Of a stretch of DNA of 64,000 nt, positions 53,714 to 62,666 are shown one piece after another. The translations under genes and the position numbers were made by a program. Under the pieces are notes generated by a model that was not told the origin of the DNA, searched no databases, and was given only the letters and a program-made list of their open reading frames with translations. Source of the DNA: JAFMJV01 sp034436555 (lineage in GTDB: Bacteria; Chloroflexota; Limnocylindria; Limnocylindrales; CSP1-4); assembly GCA_034436555.1 (NCBI GenBank), contig DAOTUU010000037.1, positions 1 to 64,000 of the forward strand, read 5' to 3'. Numbering within the stretch: the first letter of the stretch is position 1; every line of letters starts with the position of its first letter.

Positions 53714-54085
53714 TCAGGCGGCGGCGACCTCCTCGGTCTGCGCATCGACCATGTTCCGGCGGCCCTTCCGCGGCGCCGGCGCTTCGGGCTCGGTCTCGGC
53801 GACGGAAGTGGCCTCCGCGATCGGCTCGGGCTCCTTGACCTCGTCATCCGTGACCGCCTCGGTCGGGGACTCGGCCGCCTTGCGCGAGACCGCCGCCTTG
53901 CGGAGGGCGTTGGTGTACTGGCGCCAGTGCGGCTTGCACATCCGGCCCAGCCCATCCTTCGCGCTCGCCTGGACGGGGAACTCATCGACCGGCGCCTCGT
54001 GGGCCGCGATGCCGAACGTGGTGCTGCCGATGCAGCGGCGCAGGCCGCTGGCGATCTGGGTGGTGGCGTCCTTCTTGCTGGCCAT
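53714..54085 (-). CDS. Phage hypothetical protein (123 aa)
   Basis: AGGAG lies about eight bases before ATG 54085. N-terminal part (ASKKDATTQIASGLRRCIGS) is compact, with Cys residues at RCIGS and MCKPHW; the C-terminal half is acidic, Glu/Ala/Pro-rich and likely disordered. Resembles the small Zn- or DNA-associated proteins found in early phage operons, but no family is recognised. Last gene of the minus-strand block 55201-53714. Confidence 0.6.
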   Translation of the reverse strand: MASKKDATTQIASGLRRCIGSTTFGIAAHEAPVDEFPVQASAKDGLGRMCKPHWRQYTNALRKAAVSRKAAESPTEAVTDDEVKEPEPIAEATSVAETEPEAPAPRKGRRNMVDAQTEEVAAA

Positions 54086-54163
54086 CGTCGTGCTCCTTGG
54101 TCCCCTGCCTCGTCAGCGCCGGGCGGGGTCTCCGGCGGACCGGGCGATCGCCCGGTTTCGGCG

Positions 54164-54637
54164 TCAGGCGTCGTGGTCCTCGAGGCGCTTCCCGCAGCGG
54201 GTGCAGGGGCCCCAGGCGTTGCCACCCGCGAACCCATCGCAGTCGATCAGGCCGAAGTCCTCGGGCGCGGCGTAGGCGCCCTCCATCGCGTGCATCAGCG
54301 CGGCGCGGCGCTCGGCGGGCGTCTCGTCGTCGAGCGCCGGCTCGGTGAGTCCCTCGAGGAACTCCGCGACCTCGGCGAGCCAGCCATCGGCGTCGACGCC
54401 CGCGCCCATGTCGCGGTCGAGGCGCGTGCCCGGGTAGGCGTCGATGCGCTGGTACTGGAACTCCCCACCGGGCAGGCGGCGGACGTCGCGCATCACCCGG
54501 GAGAAGCGCTCCTGGAGATCGGCGAGCTCCTCGCGGATGGTCGACACCTCGCTCACGAGCGAGCGTGCCAGGTCCCAGCGCAGCCACTCGCCGCGGTCGG
54601 TCCGGATGGTCGGGATCGTGGGTCCGTCGATGCTCAT
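54164..54637 (-). CDS. Phage hypothetical protein with C-terminal Cys/His pair
   Basis: 157 aa; AAGGAG lies before ATG 54637. An N-terminal coiled-coil-like helix (EVSTIREELADLQERFSRVM), a central acidic helical part (VAEFLEGLTEPALDDETPAE), and an end CTRCGKRLEDHDA that could bind zinc together with DCDG upstream. Unknown function. Same strand and spacing as its neighbours, so part of one operon. Confidence 0.6.
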   Translation of the reverse strand: MSIDGPTIPTIRTDRGEWLRWDLARSLVSEVSTIREELADLQERFSRVMRDVRRLPGGEFQYQRIDAYPGTRLDRDMGAGVDADGWLAEVAEFLEGLTEPALDDETPAERRAALMHAMEGAYAAPEDFGLIDCDGFAGGNAWGPCTRCGKRLEDHDA

Positions 54638-54652
54638 CGCGGTTCTCCTTCG

Positions 54653-54949
54653 TCAGTGCGCGGTGCGGTAGTGGGCCTGGAGGTCGGCGCTCGACCCGAA
54701 CGTGGCGGGGCAGCGAAGGCAGGCGACCGCGGCGTGCTCGCCCTCGTTGAAGAGGCGGTCGGAGAGTTCCTGAAGGACCCGGCGCGTCTCGGCGATGTCG
54801 CCCACGTGGCCCCAGTGGAGGCCGTCCGCGGGGGCGTCGTCGTGGTTGGCGAGGTGCTCGGTGATGCGCGCAAGGAGGGCGAGCGTCGCGGCGTGGTGGC
54901 CCATGTAGGCGTCGAGCGCGGTGCGGGTGTCGCGGGGTCGCTTCGTCAT
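54653..54949 (-). CDS. Small phage protein with C2H2 zinc-finger-like C-terminus
   Basis: 98 aa. The C-terminus ACLRCPATFGSSADLQAHYR ending TAH fits C-x2-C-x12-H-x4-H, with hydrophobic Phe and Leu at the expected core positions. The N-terminal ~65 residues are helical and His-rich (YMGHHAATLALLARITEHL). Prokaryotic C2H2 fingers of this type (Ros/MucR or Zif-like) are uncommon, and could make this a DNA-binding regulator. No experimental analogue known to me in this context. Confidence 0.6.
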   Translation of the reverse strand: MTKRPRDTRTALDAYMGHHAATLALLARITEHLANHDDAPADGLHWGHVGDIAETRRVLQELSDRLFNEGEHAAVACLRCPATFGSSADLQAHYRTAH

Positions 54950-54964
54950 CGGGGTGGCTCCGTC

Positions 54965-55201
54965 TCAGAGGCCGAACGTGGCGGCGAGGGATTCGCTCAT
55001 CGCGTCGCCCGCCTCGAGGTGATCGGCGATGGCGCGGTACATCGCGCCGAGGAGCTCCTCGCGGGAGAGGCCATCGAGGGTCGGGTGTTCGACCCGCATC
55101 CAGGCCTCGATGTGGCGCGGGTCGATCGCCCGCGTGTGCTGCGCGATCAGGCGCTGGTACTCGCTCGGCTCGCGCTTCGCGGTGGCGGTGGTGGTGTCCA
55201 T
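54965..55201 (-). CDS. Small phage hypothetical protein (78 aa)
   Basis: From ATG 55201: MDTTTATAKREPSEYQRLIA, then helical segments (RHIEAWMRVEHPTLDGLS, EELLGAMYRAIADHLEAG). First gene of the minus-strand block, divergent from the methyltransferase gene 58 bp away. No TM or catalytic motif. The longer open frame to 55333 lies inside the methyltransferase gene and is rejected. Confidence 0.55.
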   Translation of the reverse strand: MDTTTATAKREPSEYQRLIAQHTRAIDPRHIEAWMRVEHPTLDGLSREELLGAMYRAIADHLEAGDAMSESLAATFGL

Positions 55202-55259
55202 GCGTCCATGAGTCGCTCTGGACGCGCCGTGATGCAAGGCGTCGGGGCGCGATGACACC

Positions 55260-57542
55260 GTGACGACACCGTCCGTTCGGAACCGTTCCAATGCCCCGGC
55301 CGCGGCACCCTGGCGCTCCCGGATCGTGGGCACGGGGGACGAGGCGCCCGATCAGCTGCTCGCGAACCCGCGCAACTGGCGCATCCATCCCAAGGCGCAG
55401 CAGCAGGCGCTCGCGGGCGTGCTCGACCAGGTCGGGTTCGTGTCCGCGGTGATGGTCAACCGCCGCACCGGGCACCTGGTCGACGGCCACCTGCGCGTCG
55501 AGCTCGCCCTCGCCCGCGGCGAGCCGTCCGTCCCCGTGAGCTACGTGGACCTCGATCCCGATGAGGAGGCGCTGGTCCTCGCGAGTCTCGATCCGCTCGC
55601 CGCGATGGCCGGCGTCGACGACGAGAAGCTCCGGGCCCTGCTCGCGGACGTCTCGGTCGACGACGAGGCGCTCGGGGCGATGCTCGCCAGGCTGTCAGCG
55701 TCCGAGCCGAAGGCAGGACTCACCGACCCCGACGACGTCCCCGCACCGCCCGACGAGGCGATCACGAAGCCGGGCGACCTGTGGATCCTCGGGGAGCACC
55801 GCTTGCTGTGCGGCGACTCCGGCAACCCCGCCGACCTCGATCGGCTGCTCGACGGCGCCACCGTCGACCTGCTGTCGACCGACCCGCCCTACAACGTCAG
55901 GGTCGAGCCCCGCTCCAACAACGCGATCGCGGCCGGCATGTCCGACCAGTGGGACGCGTCCTACCAGACCGCCCTCGAGGCGAGCCAGGCCAAGCGCCGC
56001 AACGCCCGCGGCCTCCACGAGTTCGACCAGGCGCGCCTGAAGCCCCCCGCGTCGCACCACCAGTCCATGGATCTCGCGCGACATCCCGAGAAGGCACAGG
56101 CGACCCACCGCAAGATGCGCGCCAAGGACCGGCCGCTCGTGGGCGACTTCATCACCGACGAGGACTTCGCCGCGCGCCTGGGTGCCTGGTTCGGCAACGG
56201 CGCCCGGGTCCTCCGTCCCGGTGGCGCCTTCTACATCTGGGGCGGCTACGCGAACATCGCGAACTACCCGCTCGCCCTGCGGGCCGCCGGCCTCTACTTC
56301 AGCCAGGCGGTGATCTGGGTGAAGGAGCACGCGGTCCTCACCCGCAAGGACTTCATGGGCAACCACGAGTGGTGCCAGCCCGCGGGCACCCGGGTGCTCA
56401 CCCCCGAGGGGCGGGTCCCGATCGAGTCGCTCCGGGACGACGACCGGGTCGTCAGCCTGGACCTCCGCTCACCGGCCATCACGGGCCTTCGGGACGGTCT
56501 CGGCATCCGCACCACGAGCCGACCCTACGACGGCGACCTCTACGGCGTGGCGGTCGGGGGCGCCGAGACCTGGACGACCGACGGGCATCCCTGGACCGTG
56601 CGGTTCACGGCGGAGTCCGCGGGCATGTGGTGCGTCTACCTGATGCGCCGCGGACGCTGGTGGCGGGTCGGTCGGACGCGACTCCAGACGACATGGGGCT
56701 TCGGGCTCAAGGGCCGGATGCTCACCGAGGGTGGCGAGGAGGGCTGGATCCTGAGCCTCCATGGCTCGGAGGCCGACGCCGGGGTCGCGGAGCAGATCGC
56801 CTCGGTGCGCTACGGCATCCCGACCACGTTCTGGCGGTCGCTGGCACGGGATGGCCGGAGCGAGGCGGCGATCGCCCGCATCTACGACGCGCTCGACCTC
56901 GACGGGCTCCAGGCCGCAGCGGAGCGGGCGCTCGCGGACCACGGTCGACGCCTGGCGTTCCCGTTCGTCCGGCTCGGCGCGACGCGCACCAAGATCGGGG
57001 CCCGCGTCCCGGTCCAGGTGCGGGCCTGCAACCTGCTCCCCGAGGCGATGACGGTGCCGGTGCCCGGCAGGGGCCACGCGTTCAGCTGGGAGCCCGTCCG
57101 GAACGTCGACCGCCAGGCCTTCGCGGGACCGGTCTACTCGATGGACGTGGACCGCCACCACCACTACGTCGCCGACGGCATCGTCACCCACAACTGCTTC
57201 TACGGCTGGAAGGAAGGGGCCGGGCACCGCTTCTTCGGTCCCCCGAACGCCACCGACGTCTGGTCGGTCAAGAAGGTCAACCCGCGGGCGATGGTCCACC
57301 TGACCGAGAAGCCCACCGAGCTGACCCGCCTCACGATCGAGTACAGCTCCCTGCCGGGTGAGGTCGTGCTCGACCTGTTCGGCGGCTCGGGGTCCGCGCT
57401 CATCGCCGCGGAGCAGACCGGACGGCGTGCCCGCCTCATGGAGATCGACCCGCTCTACTGCGACGTCATCGTCCGACGCTTCGAGGAGTTCACGGGCACG
57501 AAGGCCGAGCGCATCCCGGCCCCCACCTCGCAGGCCGCGTGA
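55260..57542 (+). CDS. ParB-like nuclease domain / DNA methyltransferase (N6/N4 type) containing an intein
   Basis: 760 aa from GTG 55260, of which 274 are an intein (residues 372-645). N-terminal ~25-150 is a ParB/Srx-like domain (NPRNWRIHPKAQQQALAG, DGHLRVELALARGE). The methyltransferase follows: motif IV DPPYN (208-212), GGAFYIWGGYANIANYP, then after the intein TEKPTELTRLTIEYSSLPGE and motif I VLDLFGGSGS. This order (IV before I) is the beta class. After splicing, about 486 aa. ParB-Mtase fusions are common in phages and protect or modify genomic DNA. It overlaps the terminase small gene by one base. Confidence 0.9.
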   Translation: MTTPSVRNRSNAPAAAPWRSRIVGTGDEAPDQLLANPRNWRIHPKAQQQALAGVLDQVGFVSAVMVNRRTGHLVDGHLRVELALARGEPSVPVSYVDLDPDEEALVLASLDPLAAMAGVDDEKLRALLADVSVDDEALGAMLARLSASEPKAGLTDPDDVPAPPDEAITKPGDLWILGEHRLLCGDSGNPADLDRLLDGATVDLLSTDPPYNVRVEPRSNNAIAAGMSDQWDASYQTALEASQAKRRNARGLHEFDQARLKPPASHHQSMDLARHPEKAQATHRKMRAKDRPLVGDFITDEDFAARLGAWFGNGARVLRPGGAFYIWGGYANIANYPLALRAAGLYFSQAVIWVKEHAVLTRKDFMGNHEWCQPAGTRVLTPEGRVPIESLRDDDRVVSLDLRSPAITGLRDGLGIRTTSRPYDGDLYGVAVGGAETWTTDGHPWTVRFTAESAGMWCVYLMRRGRWWRVGRTRLQTTWGFGLKGRMLTEGGEEGWILSLHGSEADAGVAEQIASVRYGIPTTFWRSLARDGRSEAAIARIYDALDLDGLQAAAERALADHGRRLAFPFVRLGATRTKIGARVPVQVRACNLLPEAMTVPVPGRGHAFSWEPVRNVDRQAFAGPVYSMDVDRHHHYVADGIVTHNCFYGWKEGAGHRFFGPPNATDVWSVKKVNPRAMVHLTEKPTELTRLTIEYSSLPGEVVLDLFGGSGSALIAAEQTGRRARLMEIDPLYCDVIVRRFEEFTGTKAERIPAPTSQAA
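56373..57194 (+). other. Intein (Hint domain with GIY-YIG-like insert)
   Basis: Cys1 begins CQPAGTRVLTPEGRVPIESL (block A); block B-like ETWTTDGHPWTVRF has the TxxH-type signature; the C-terminal part VYSMDVDRHHHYVADGIVTHN holds blocks F and G (His-Asn at the end), followed by extein Cys646. Length 274 aa, larger than a mini-intein. The insert MWCVYLMRRGRWWRVGRTRL and later SVRYGIPTTF suggest a degenerate GIY-YIG-like homing nuclease rather than LAGLIDADG. Insertion is next to the conserved methyltransferase core, the usual place for an intein. Confidence 0.88.
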
Positions 57543-58033
57543 TGGGTCGTCGAGGACCCGCCCCCACCCCGACCGGCGTGAAGCTCCGGAACGGCGAGAC
57601 CCGACCGTCGCGGGTCAACCGCATGGAACCGCTGCCGCGGCGGGGCGCACCCCAGATGCCCCGGGGCATGGATGACGAGGCCCAGAAGGTCTGGCGGCGG
57701 GTCGTGCGCGAGACGCGTGGCTCGGACGTGATCGTGGGTGCGGACGCTGACGTCCTGCGCTGCTACTGCGAGGCCGTCGCCCGCTACGCCCAGGCGGCGG
57801 AGCTCTACGCCAAGTCGAGCCCGCTCCTCCGACGCGATGGCGAGTTCGTCAAGAACCCGCTCCACCAGGTCGTGCGGGACAACGCCGATGCGGTCCGCCT
57901 GTTCGCCCGGGAGCTGGGCCTCTCGCCGTCCGCCCGGGCCGGCCTGCGGGTCGAGGCATCGGCGCTGCCCGCCGACATCGAGGACGTCCTTGGGCCACCG
58001 CCCCGTCTGCGCGTGGTGGGCGGCGATGCCTGA
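57542..58033 (+). CDS. Phage terminase small subunit (P27 family)
   Basis: 163 aa from ATG 57542 (TGATG overlap with the methyltransferase stop). GRRGPAPTPTGVKLRNGETR is the P27-type N-terminus, followed by MDDEAQKVWRRVVRET, YCEAVARYAQAAELYAKSSP and VRDNADAVRLFARELGLSPSARAGL. Small subunits bind pac/cos DNA and load the large subunit. Four bases before the large terminase start. Confidence 0.87.
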   Translation: MGRRGPAPTPTGVKLRNGETRPSRVNRMEPLPRRGAPQMPRGMDDEAQKVWRRVVRETRGSDVIVGADADVLRCYCEAVARYAQAAELYAKSSPLLRRDGEFVKNPLHQVVRDNADAVRLFARELGLSPSARAGLRVEASALPADIEDVLGPPPRLRVVGGDA

Positions 58034-58036
58034 GCC

Positions 58037-59584
58037 GTGGTCCCCGATGCGCTCACCGGCGGTCCCCGCTTCGCCGCCTTCTGCGAGCACTACGTCCGCC
58101 ATACCAAGGGACGCTGGGCCCGCGAGCCCCTGCGTCTCGAGGAGTGGCAGCGCGAGTTCTGGTGGGAGGCGCTCGAGGTCGACCCGACCACGGGCCTCCG
58201 GGTCTACCAGGAGGTCGGACTCGGCCTCCCCCGCAAGAACGGCAAGTCCGTCCAGGCATCAGCGGCCGGTCTCTACTTCCTGGTCGCGGACGGTGAGGCA
58301 GAGCCCGAGGTCTACGTCGCCGCTGCCGCCCGCAACCAGGCCGGCATCGTCCTCGGCCAGTCCCGCCGGATGGCCCAGCAGTCGCCCCGATTGGCAAGGC
58401 ACGTCACCGTCCGGACGACGCTCATCGAGTGCCCGCGGAACGGCGGGGTCATGCGATCCCTCAGTGCCGATGCCGCCCTCCAGCACGGCCTCAACCCCTA
58501 CGCCAACATCATCGACGAGCTCCACGCCCATCGGACCGCGGACCTCTACACCGCGCTCACGACCGGCACGGGTGCGAGGGAGCAGCCGTTCACGCTCTGG
58601 ATCAGCACCGCGGGCGTCGATGGCCCGGGCATCCTGTCCGAGCTCCACGCCTCCATGTTCGACGGCCCGGGCGAGATGGAGGAACGGGGCTCGCTCCTGG
58701 TCTACCGCGACCGCGCCAACGGCGTCCTCATCTGGTGGTATGGCGCCGCGAGGGACGCCGACATCGAGGACCCACAGGTCTGGCTGGGCGCCAACCCCGC
58801 GTCCTGGCTGCGCGATGGCAAGTACCTCGCGCAGGAATACGCGAGGCTCAGGTCCCGTGGCGCGCTCCTGGAGTGGCGCCGGTACCACCTCAACCAGTTC
58901 GTGGGCACCGAGGAAGCGTGGCTCCCGGACGGTGCCTGGACGGCGTGTCGCTTCGGCGACCCCGATCCGGACGACCCGCTCCACGGCCTCGATCCCGCGC
59001 TCCCTGTGGGTGTCGGCATCGACAAGGGCCAGACGAGCGACCTGTCCGCGATCGTCGTCGCCCAGCGCCAGGGGGACCGGGTCGTGGTGAGGTCGCGCGT
59101 GTTCCCTCCCCACCCTGCCACGGGGCGCGTCAACACCGAATCGATGCGGGTCTACCTGCGCGACCTGCGTGGTCGCTTCCCGGTGCCCCAGGCCCGGGAC
59201 GAGAAGACCAACCGGGTGCTGCCGGGCCCGGCCTTCGCCTACGACCGCTGGGCGTTCTCCGAGAGTGCCGAGACCCTCGAGCAGGAGGGCCTGGCCATGG
59301 TCGACTTCCCCCAGAACGCGACGACCATGGGTCCGGCGTCCACGCAGGCGTTCGAGCTGATCACGACCGGACGCCTCGCCCACGACGGCGACCCGGTGCT
59401 CGCGGAGCACGTCGCCAACACGACGGCGATCCTCACCGAGCGGGGCATGAAGGTCACCAAGCCCAAGAAGGTCACGCCCCGCAAGAACGACGCCTGTGTC
59501 GCGATGGTCATGGCGGTCGCGATGGCGATGCAGGAGGCGCCGAAGCCCTTCGTCCGTCAACCCCGCGTCCCGGTGGGCTTCTGA
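58037..59584 (+). CDS. Phage terminase large subunit
   Basis: 515 aa from GTG 58037. ATPase motifs: Walker A-like GLPRKNGKS (typical of Terminase_1), Walker B YANIIDELHAH. The C-terminal nuclease part has GVGIDKGQTSDLSAIVV with candidate metal-binding Asp residues and AYDRWAFSESAETLEQEG. It powers DNA packaging and cuts the genome. The frame contains no intein. Overlaps the portal start by one base (TGATG). Confidence 0.93.
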   Translation: MVPDALTGGPRFAAFCEHYVRHTKGRWAREPLRLEEWQREFWWEALEVDPTTGLRVYQEVGLGLPRKNGKSVQASAAGLYFLVADGEAEPEVYVAAAARNQAGIVLGQSRRMAQQSPRLARHVTVRTTLIECPRNGGVMRSLSADAALQHGLNPYANIIDELHAHRTADLYTALTTGTGAREQPFTLWISTAGVDGPGILSELHASMFDGPGEMEERGSLLVYRDRANGVLIWWYGAARDADIEDPQVWLGANPASWLRDGKYLAQEYARLRSRGALLEWRRYHLNQFVGTEEAWLPDGAWTACRFGDPDPDDPLHGLDPALPVGVGIDKGQTSDLSAIVVAQRQGDRVVVRSRVFPPHPATGRVNTESMRVYLRDLRGRFPVPQARDEKTNRVLPGPAFAYDRWAFSESAETLEQEGLAMVDFPQNATTMGPASTQAFELITTGRLAHDGDPVLAEHVANTTAILTERGMKVTKPKKVTPRKNDACVAMVMAVAMAMQEAPKPFVRQPRVPVGF

Positions 59585-61128
59585 TGCCGGAGACGATCGA
59601 CCTGCGCACCGCGCCGGCCGGCAGCCCCGAGTGGTGGCTTGCCCGTCTCCTCGCACGCCTCGATGCTCGGCGCACCGACCTCGAGACCTTCGAGGCCTAC
59701 TACGACGGGCACCAGCCGCTGGCGTTCGCGAGCCAGAAGTTCCGGGACGCCTTCGGCTCCCGCTTCCGGGAGTTCAGCTCGAACTTCATGTCGCTCGTCG
59801 TCGACGCCCCGGCGGAGCGGCTCGAGGTCCAGGGGTTCCGGTTCGCCGACGCGGAGGGCGACGCCGACATCTGGCGCCGGATCTGGCAGGAGAACGACCT
59901 CGACGCGGGCTCCCAGCTCGCCCACACCGAGGCGCTCATGAAGGGCGTCGCCTACGCGATCGTCGAGCCGTCCCCGGACGGCGTGCCGGTGGTGACCGTC
60001 GAGGACCCGCTCGACTGCGTCGTGGAGACCGCTGCCAAGGACCGGCATGAGCGGGTCGCGGCCCTCAAGCGATGGGTGGACGACGAGGGGCACCTCGTCG
60101 CCTATCTCCACCTGCCCGACGCGGTGTTCAAGTACCGCTCCGTCGCTCGGGTCGCGACGGTCACCACGGAGATCCCGGCCGGCGATCTGCCGCTCGAGCC
60201 GTCCTCGGTGCGGTGGACCCGTCTCGAGGTGCCCGACGAGCCCTGGCCGCTGCCCAACCAGCTGGGCGTCGTGCCGGTGGTGCCGCTGCCGAACCGACCC
60301 CGCCTGTCCGGCCGCTCCTGGTCAGTGACCGGCGTTCCCGTCCGGCTCGACGGACGGTCGGAGATCGCGGGCGTGATGAGCAACCAGGACGCGATCAACA
60401 AGTACCGCGCCGACGCCCTGGTGGCTTCTGAGTTCGCGGCGTTCCGCCAGCGCTGGGCGATCGGCATCGACATCCCGGTGGACCCCGAGACGGGCCGCCC
60501 CATCGAGCCCTTCAAGCCCGCGGTCGACCGGCTGTGGACCTTCCCGCGGCCCGATCCCGAGGACCCCAACCAGGCGTTCCCGCAGGTGGGCGAGTTCGCG
60601 GCGACCGACCTGCTGCCCTACAAGCTGATGATCGAGACCGAGGTCGGACACATCTCCTCGATCTCCCGCATCCCGTACCACTTCTTCCTCGGCCAGCCGC
60701 AGGCCATCCCGCCGTCCGGCGAATCGCTCAAGTCGTCGGAGGCGGGCCTCGTCCGGAAGGTCGGGCGCATCGCGCTCCACCTGGGCGAGGGATGGGAGGA
60801 GGTCATGCGCCTCTGCCTCCTGGCCATTGGCGACCCGCGGGGCCGGATCCGCTCCGCCGAGACGATCTGGCGCGATCCCGAGACCCAGAACGAGGCGGTC
60901 CGCACGGACGCCGTGCTCAAGCAGTTCCAGGCGGGCGTGATCGACCTCGAGTCGGCGCAGGAGCAGCTGGGCTACTCGCCAGAGCAGGTCCGCCAGATGC
61001 GCGAGCGCCGGCAGGCGTCGCAGGGCCGGGAGCAGGCCGCGCCACCTGCCGACGCCACGAACGCTACCACCACCCCGATCGGCGCCGGCTTCGTGGCCGC
61101 CGCCACCAGCCAGGAGCCGGTACGATGA
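59584..61128 (+). CDS. Phage portal protein (SPP1 gp6-like)
   Basis: 514 aa from ATG 59584. DLETFEAYYDGHQPLAFAS, FSSNFMSLVVDAPAERLEV, ISSISRIPYHFFLG and SGESLKSSEAGLVRKV are standard SPP1-type portal features (head-to-tail DNA channel, dodecamer). The C-terminal part is helical then Thr/Ala-rich. Ends overlapping the scaffold start (ATGA). Confidence 0.92.
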   Translation: MPETIDLRTAPAGSPEWWLARLLARLDARRTDLETFEAYYDGHQPLAFASQKFRDAFGSRFREFSSNFMSLVVDAPAERLEVQGFRFADAEGDADIWRRIWQENDLDAGSQLAHTEALMKGVAYAIVEPSPDGVPVVTVEDPLDCVVETAAKDRHERVAALKRWVDDEGHLVAYLHLPDAVFKYRSVARVATVTTEIPAGDLPLEPSSVRWTRLEVPDEPWPLPNQLGVVPVVPLPNRPRLSGRSWSVTGVPVRLDGRSEIAGVMSNQDAINKYRADALVASEFAAFRQRWAIGIDIPVDPETGRPIEPFKPAVDRLWTFPRPDPEDPNQAFPQVGEFAATDLLPYKLMIETEVGHISSISRIPYHFFLGQPQAIPPSGESLKSSEAGLVRKVGRIALHLGEGWEEVMRLCLLAIGDPRGRIRSAETIWRDPETQNEAVRTDAVLKQFQAGVIDLESAQEQLGYSPEQVRQMRERRQASQGREQAAPPADATNATTTPIGAGFVAAATSQEPVR

Positions 61129-61700
61129 GTGACACCACGGGCGCGACCAACGGCCAGGAGCCGGGCGCGCCGCCCCAGGCGGGCACGACCACATCGGAGT
61201 CCACGACGCAGGCCCAGGCGGCCGCCGGGACGACCGACCAATCCACCACCACCGTCGATGTCGCCGTGCTTCAGCGCGAGCTGGCGGAAGCCCGACGGGA
61301 AGCGGCCAAGCACCGCACCGACCTGCGCAGGGCCACCGACAGCCAGCTGTCGGAGGCCGAACGCCTCCAGCGCCGGGTCACGGAGCTCGAGGCGGAGCGC
61401 GAACAGGTCCTCGCGCGCGAGCGTGGGCGCTCGATCCGCTATGCCGCCATCGACGCGGCGTCGAAGCTCGGCTTCCGGGACCCCGACCTAGCGGTCCGCC
61501 TGCTCGATCCCTCCGCGGTCGAGGTCAAGGACGACGGCACCCCGAAGAACGTCGAGAAGCTCCTCAGCGAGGTCCTCGCCCGCTCCCCGTATCTCGGCCG
61601 GACCGGGATCGCACCCGATTTCGGGGGTGGCCAGCGTGGCAGTGCACCCGCCGGTTCCGACATGAACAGCCTCATCCGACGCGCCGCTGGGCGCGCCTGA
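61125..61700 (+). CDS. Phage scaffolding protein-like
   Basis: 191 aa. A low-complexity Thr/Gln/Ala N-terminus, then a long coiled coil (LQRELAEARREAAKHRTDLR; ERLQRRVTELEAEREQVLAR), then a domain IDAASKLGFRDPDLAVRLLD typical of phage minor structural/scaffold proteins, and a C-terminal basic end that would bind capsid. No protease motif. Located between portal and capsid, as expected. Confidence 0.82.
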   Translation: MSDTTGATNGQEPGAPPQAGTTTSESTTQAQAAAGTTDQSTTTVDVAVLQRELAEARREAAKHRTDLRRATDSQLSEAERLQRRVTELEAEREQVLARERGRSIRYAAIDAASKLGFRDPDLAVRLLDPSAVEVKDDGTPKNVEKLLSEVLARSPYLGRTGIAPDFGGGQRGSAPAGSDMNSLIRRAAGRA

Positions 61701-61715
61701 CAAGGAGACCCTCCC

Positions 61716-62663
61716 ATGCCGCCCGTCTACAACAGCGTCATCGACCGCAGCGACGTCGGGGCCCTCATCCCCGAGGACGTCAGCCGCACGATCATCCAGG
61801 GCCTGCCGGCGAGCTCGGTGGCCCTATCGTCGTTCCGCCGCGCCACGATGAGCCGCGCCCAGCAGCGGCTGCCGGTGTTGTCGGTCCTGCCCGTCGCCTA
61901 CTGGGTGGACGGGGACACCGGGCTCAAGCAGACGACCGAGCAGAACTGGGCCAACAAGTACCTCGACGCCCGGGAGCTCGCGGTCATCGTGCCCATCCCG
62001 CAGGCGGTCCTGGACGACGTCGACTTCGACATCTGGGGCGAGGTCCGGCCCCGCCTCGTCGAGGCGTTCGGGGCCAAGATCGACGCCGCCGCCCTGTTCG
62101 GCACCGACTCCCCGTCCGGCTGGCCGGACTCCATCGTGGAGGCGGCGATCGCCGCGGGCAACGTCGTGGAGGTCGGCGAGTCCACCGGGGACATCGCGGC
62201 GGACGTCAACCTCGTCATGGGCAAGGTCGAGGAGGACGGCTTCGACGTCAACGGCTTCTGGGCCCGGCGGGGCCTGAAGGCCGCGTTCCGGGGCCTCCGG
62301 GACGACAACGGCCAGCCCATCTTCCAGCCGTCGCTGACGGCGGGCACGCCCGGCACCCTGTACGGGGAGCCGATCCTATACCCGACCAACGGCGCCTGGG
62401 ACGCCAGCCAGGCGGATCTCATCGCGGGCGACACGTCGGCGGCGATCCTCGCGGTGCGCCAGGACATCAGCTACAAGATCCTGACCGAGGCGGTCATCTC
62501 CGACGCCGACGGGAAGGTCGTGCTGAACCTGGCGCAGCAGGACGCGGTCGCGATGCGCGCCGTGATGCGCGTGGCGTTCCAGGTCGCCAACCCCATCAGC
62601 CTCCAGAACCCGACCGAGGGGACGCGCTTCCCCTTCGCGGTCCTGGCGCCGGCGGCCCCCTGA
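61716..62663 (+). CDS. Phage major capsid protein (HK97 fold)
   Basis: 315 aa with AAGGAG before ATG 61716. SVIDRSDVGALIPEDVSRTI, LARELAVIVPIPQAVLDDVD-like stretch (DARELAVIVPIPQAVLDD), DIWGEVRPRLVEAFGAKIDA, ALFGTDSPSGWP and GEPILYPTNGAW are typical of Phage_capsid HK97-type proteins. No N-terminal delta domain, so the separate scaffold probably replaces it. Forms the icosahedral shell. Confidence 0.92.
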   Translation: MPPVYNSVIDRSDVGALIPEDVSRTIIQGLPASSVALSSFRRATMSRAQQRLPVLSVLPVAYWVDGDTGLKQTTEQNWANKYLDARELAVIVPIPQAVLDDVDFDIWGEVRPRLVEAFGAKIDAAALFGTDSPSGWPDSIVEAAIAAGNVVEVGESTGDIAADVNLVMGKVEEDGFDVNGFWARRGLKAAFRGLRDDNGQPIFQPSLTAGTPGTLYGEPILYPTNGAWDASQADLIAGDTSAAILAVRQDISYKILTEAVISDADGKVVLNLAQQDAVAMRAVMRVAFQVANPISLQNPTEGTRFPFAVLAPAAP

Positions 62664-62666
62664 CCG

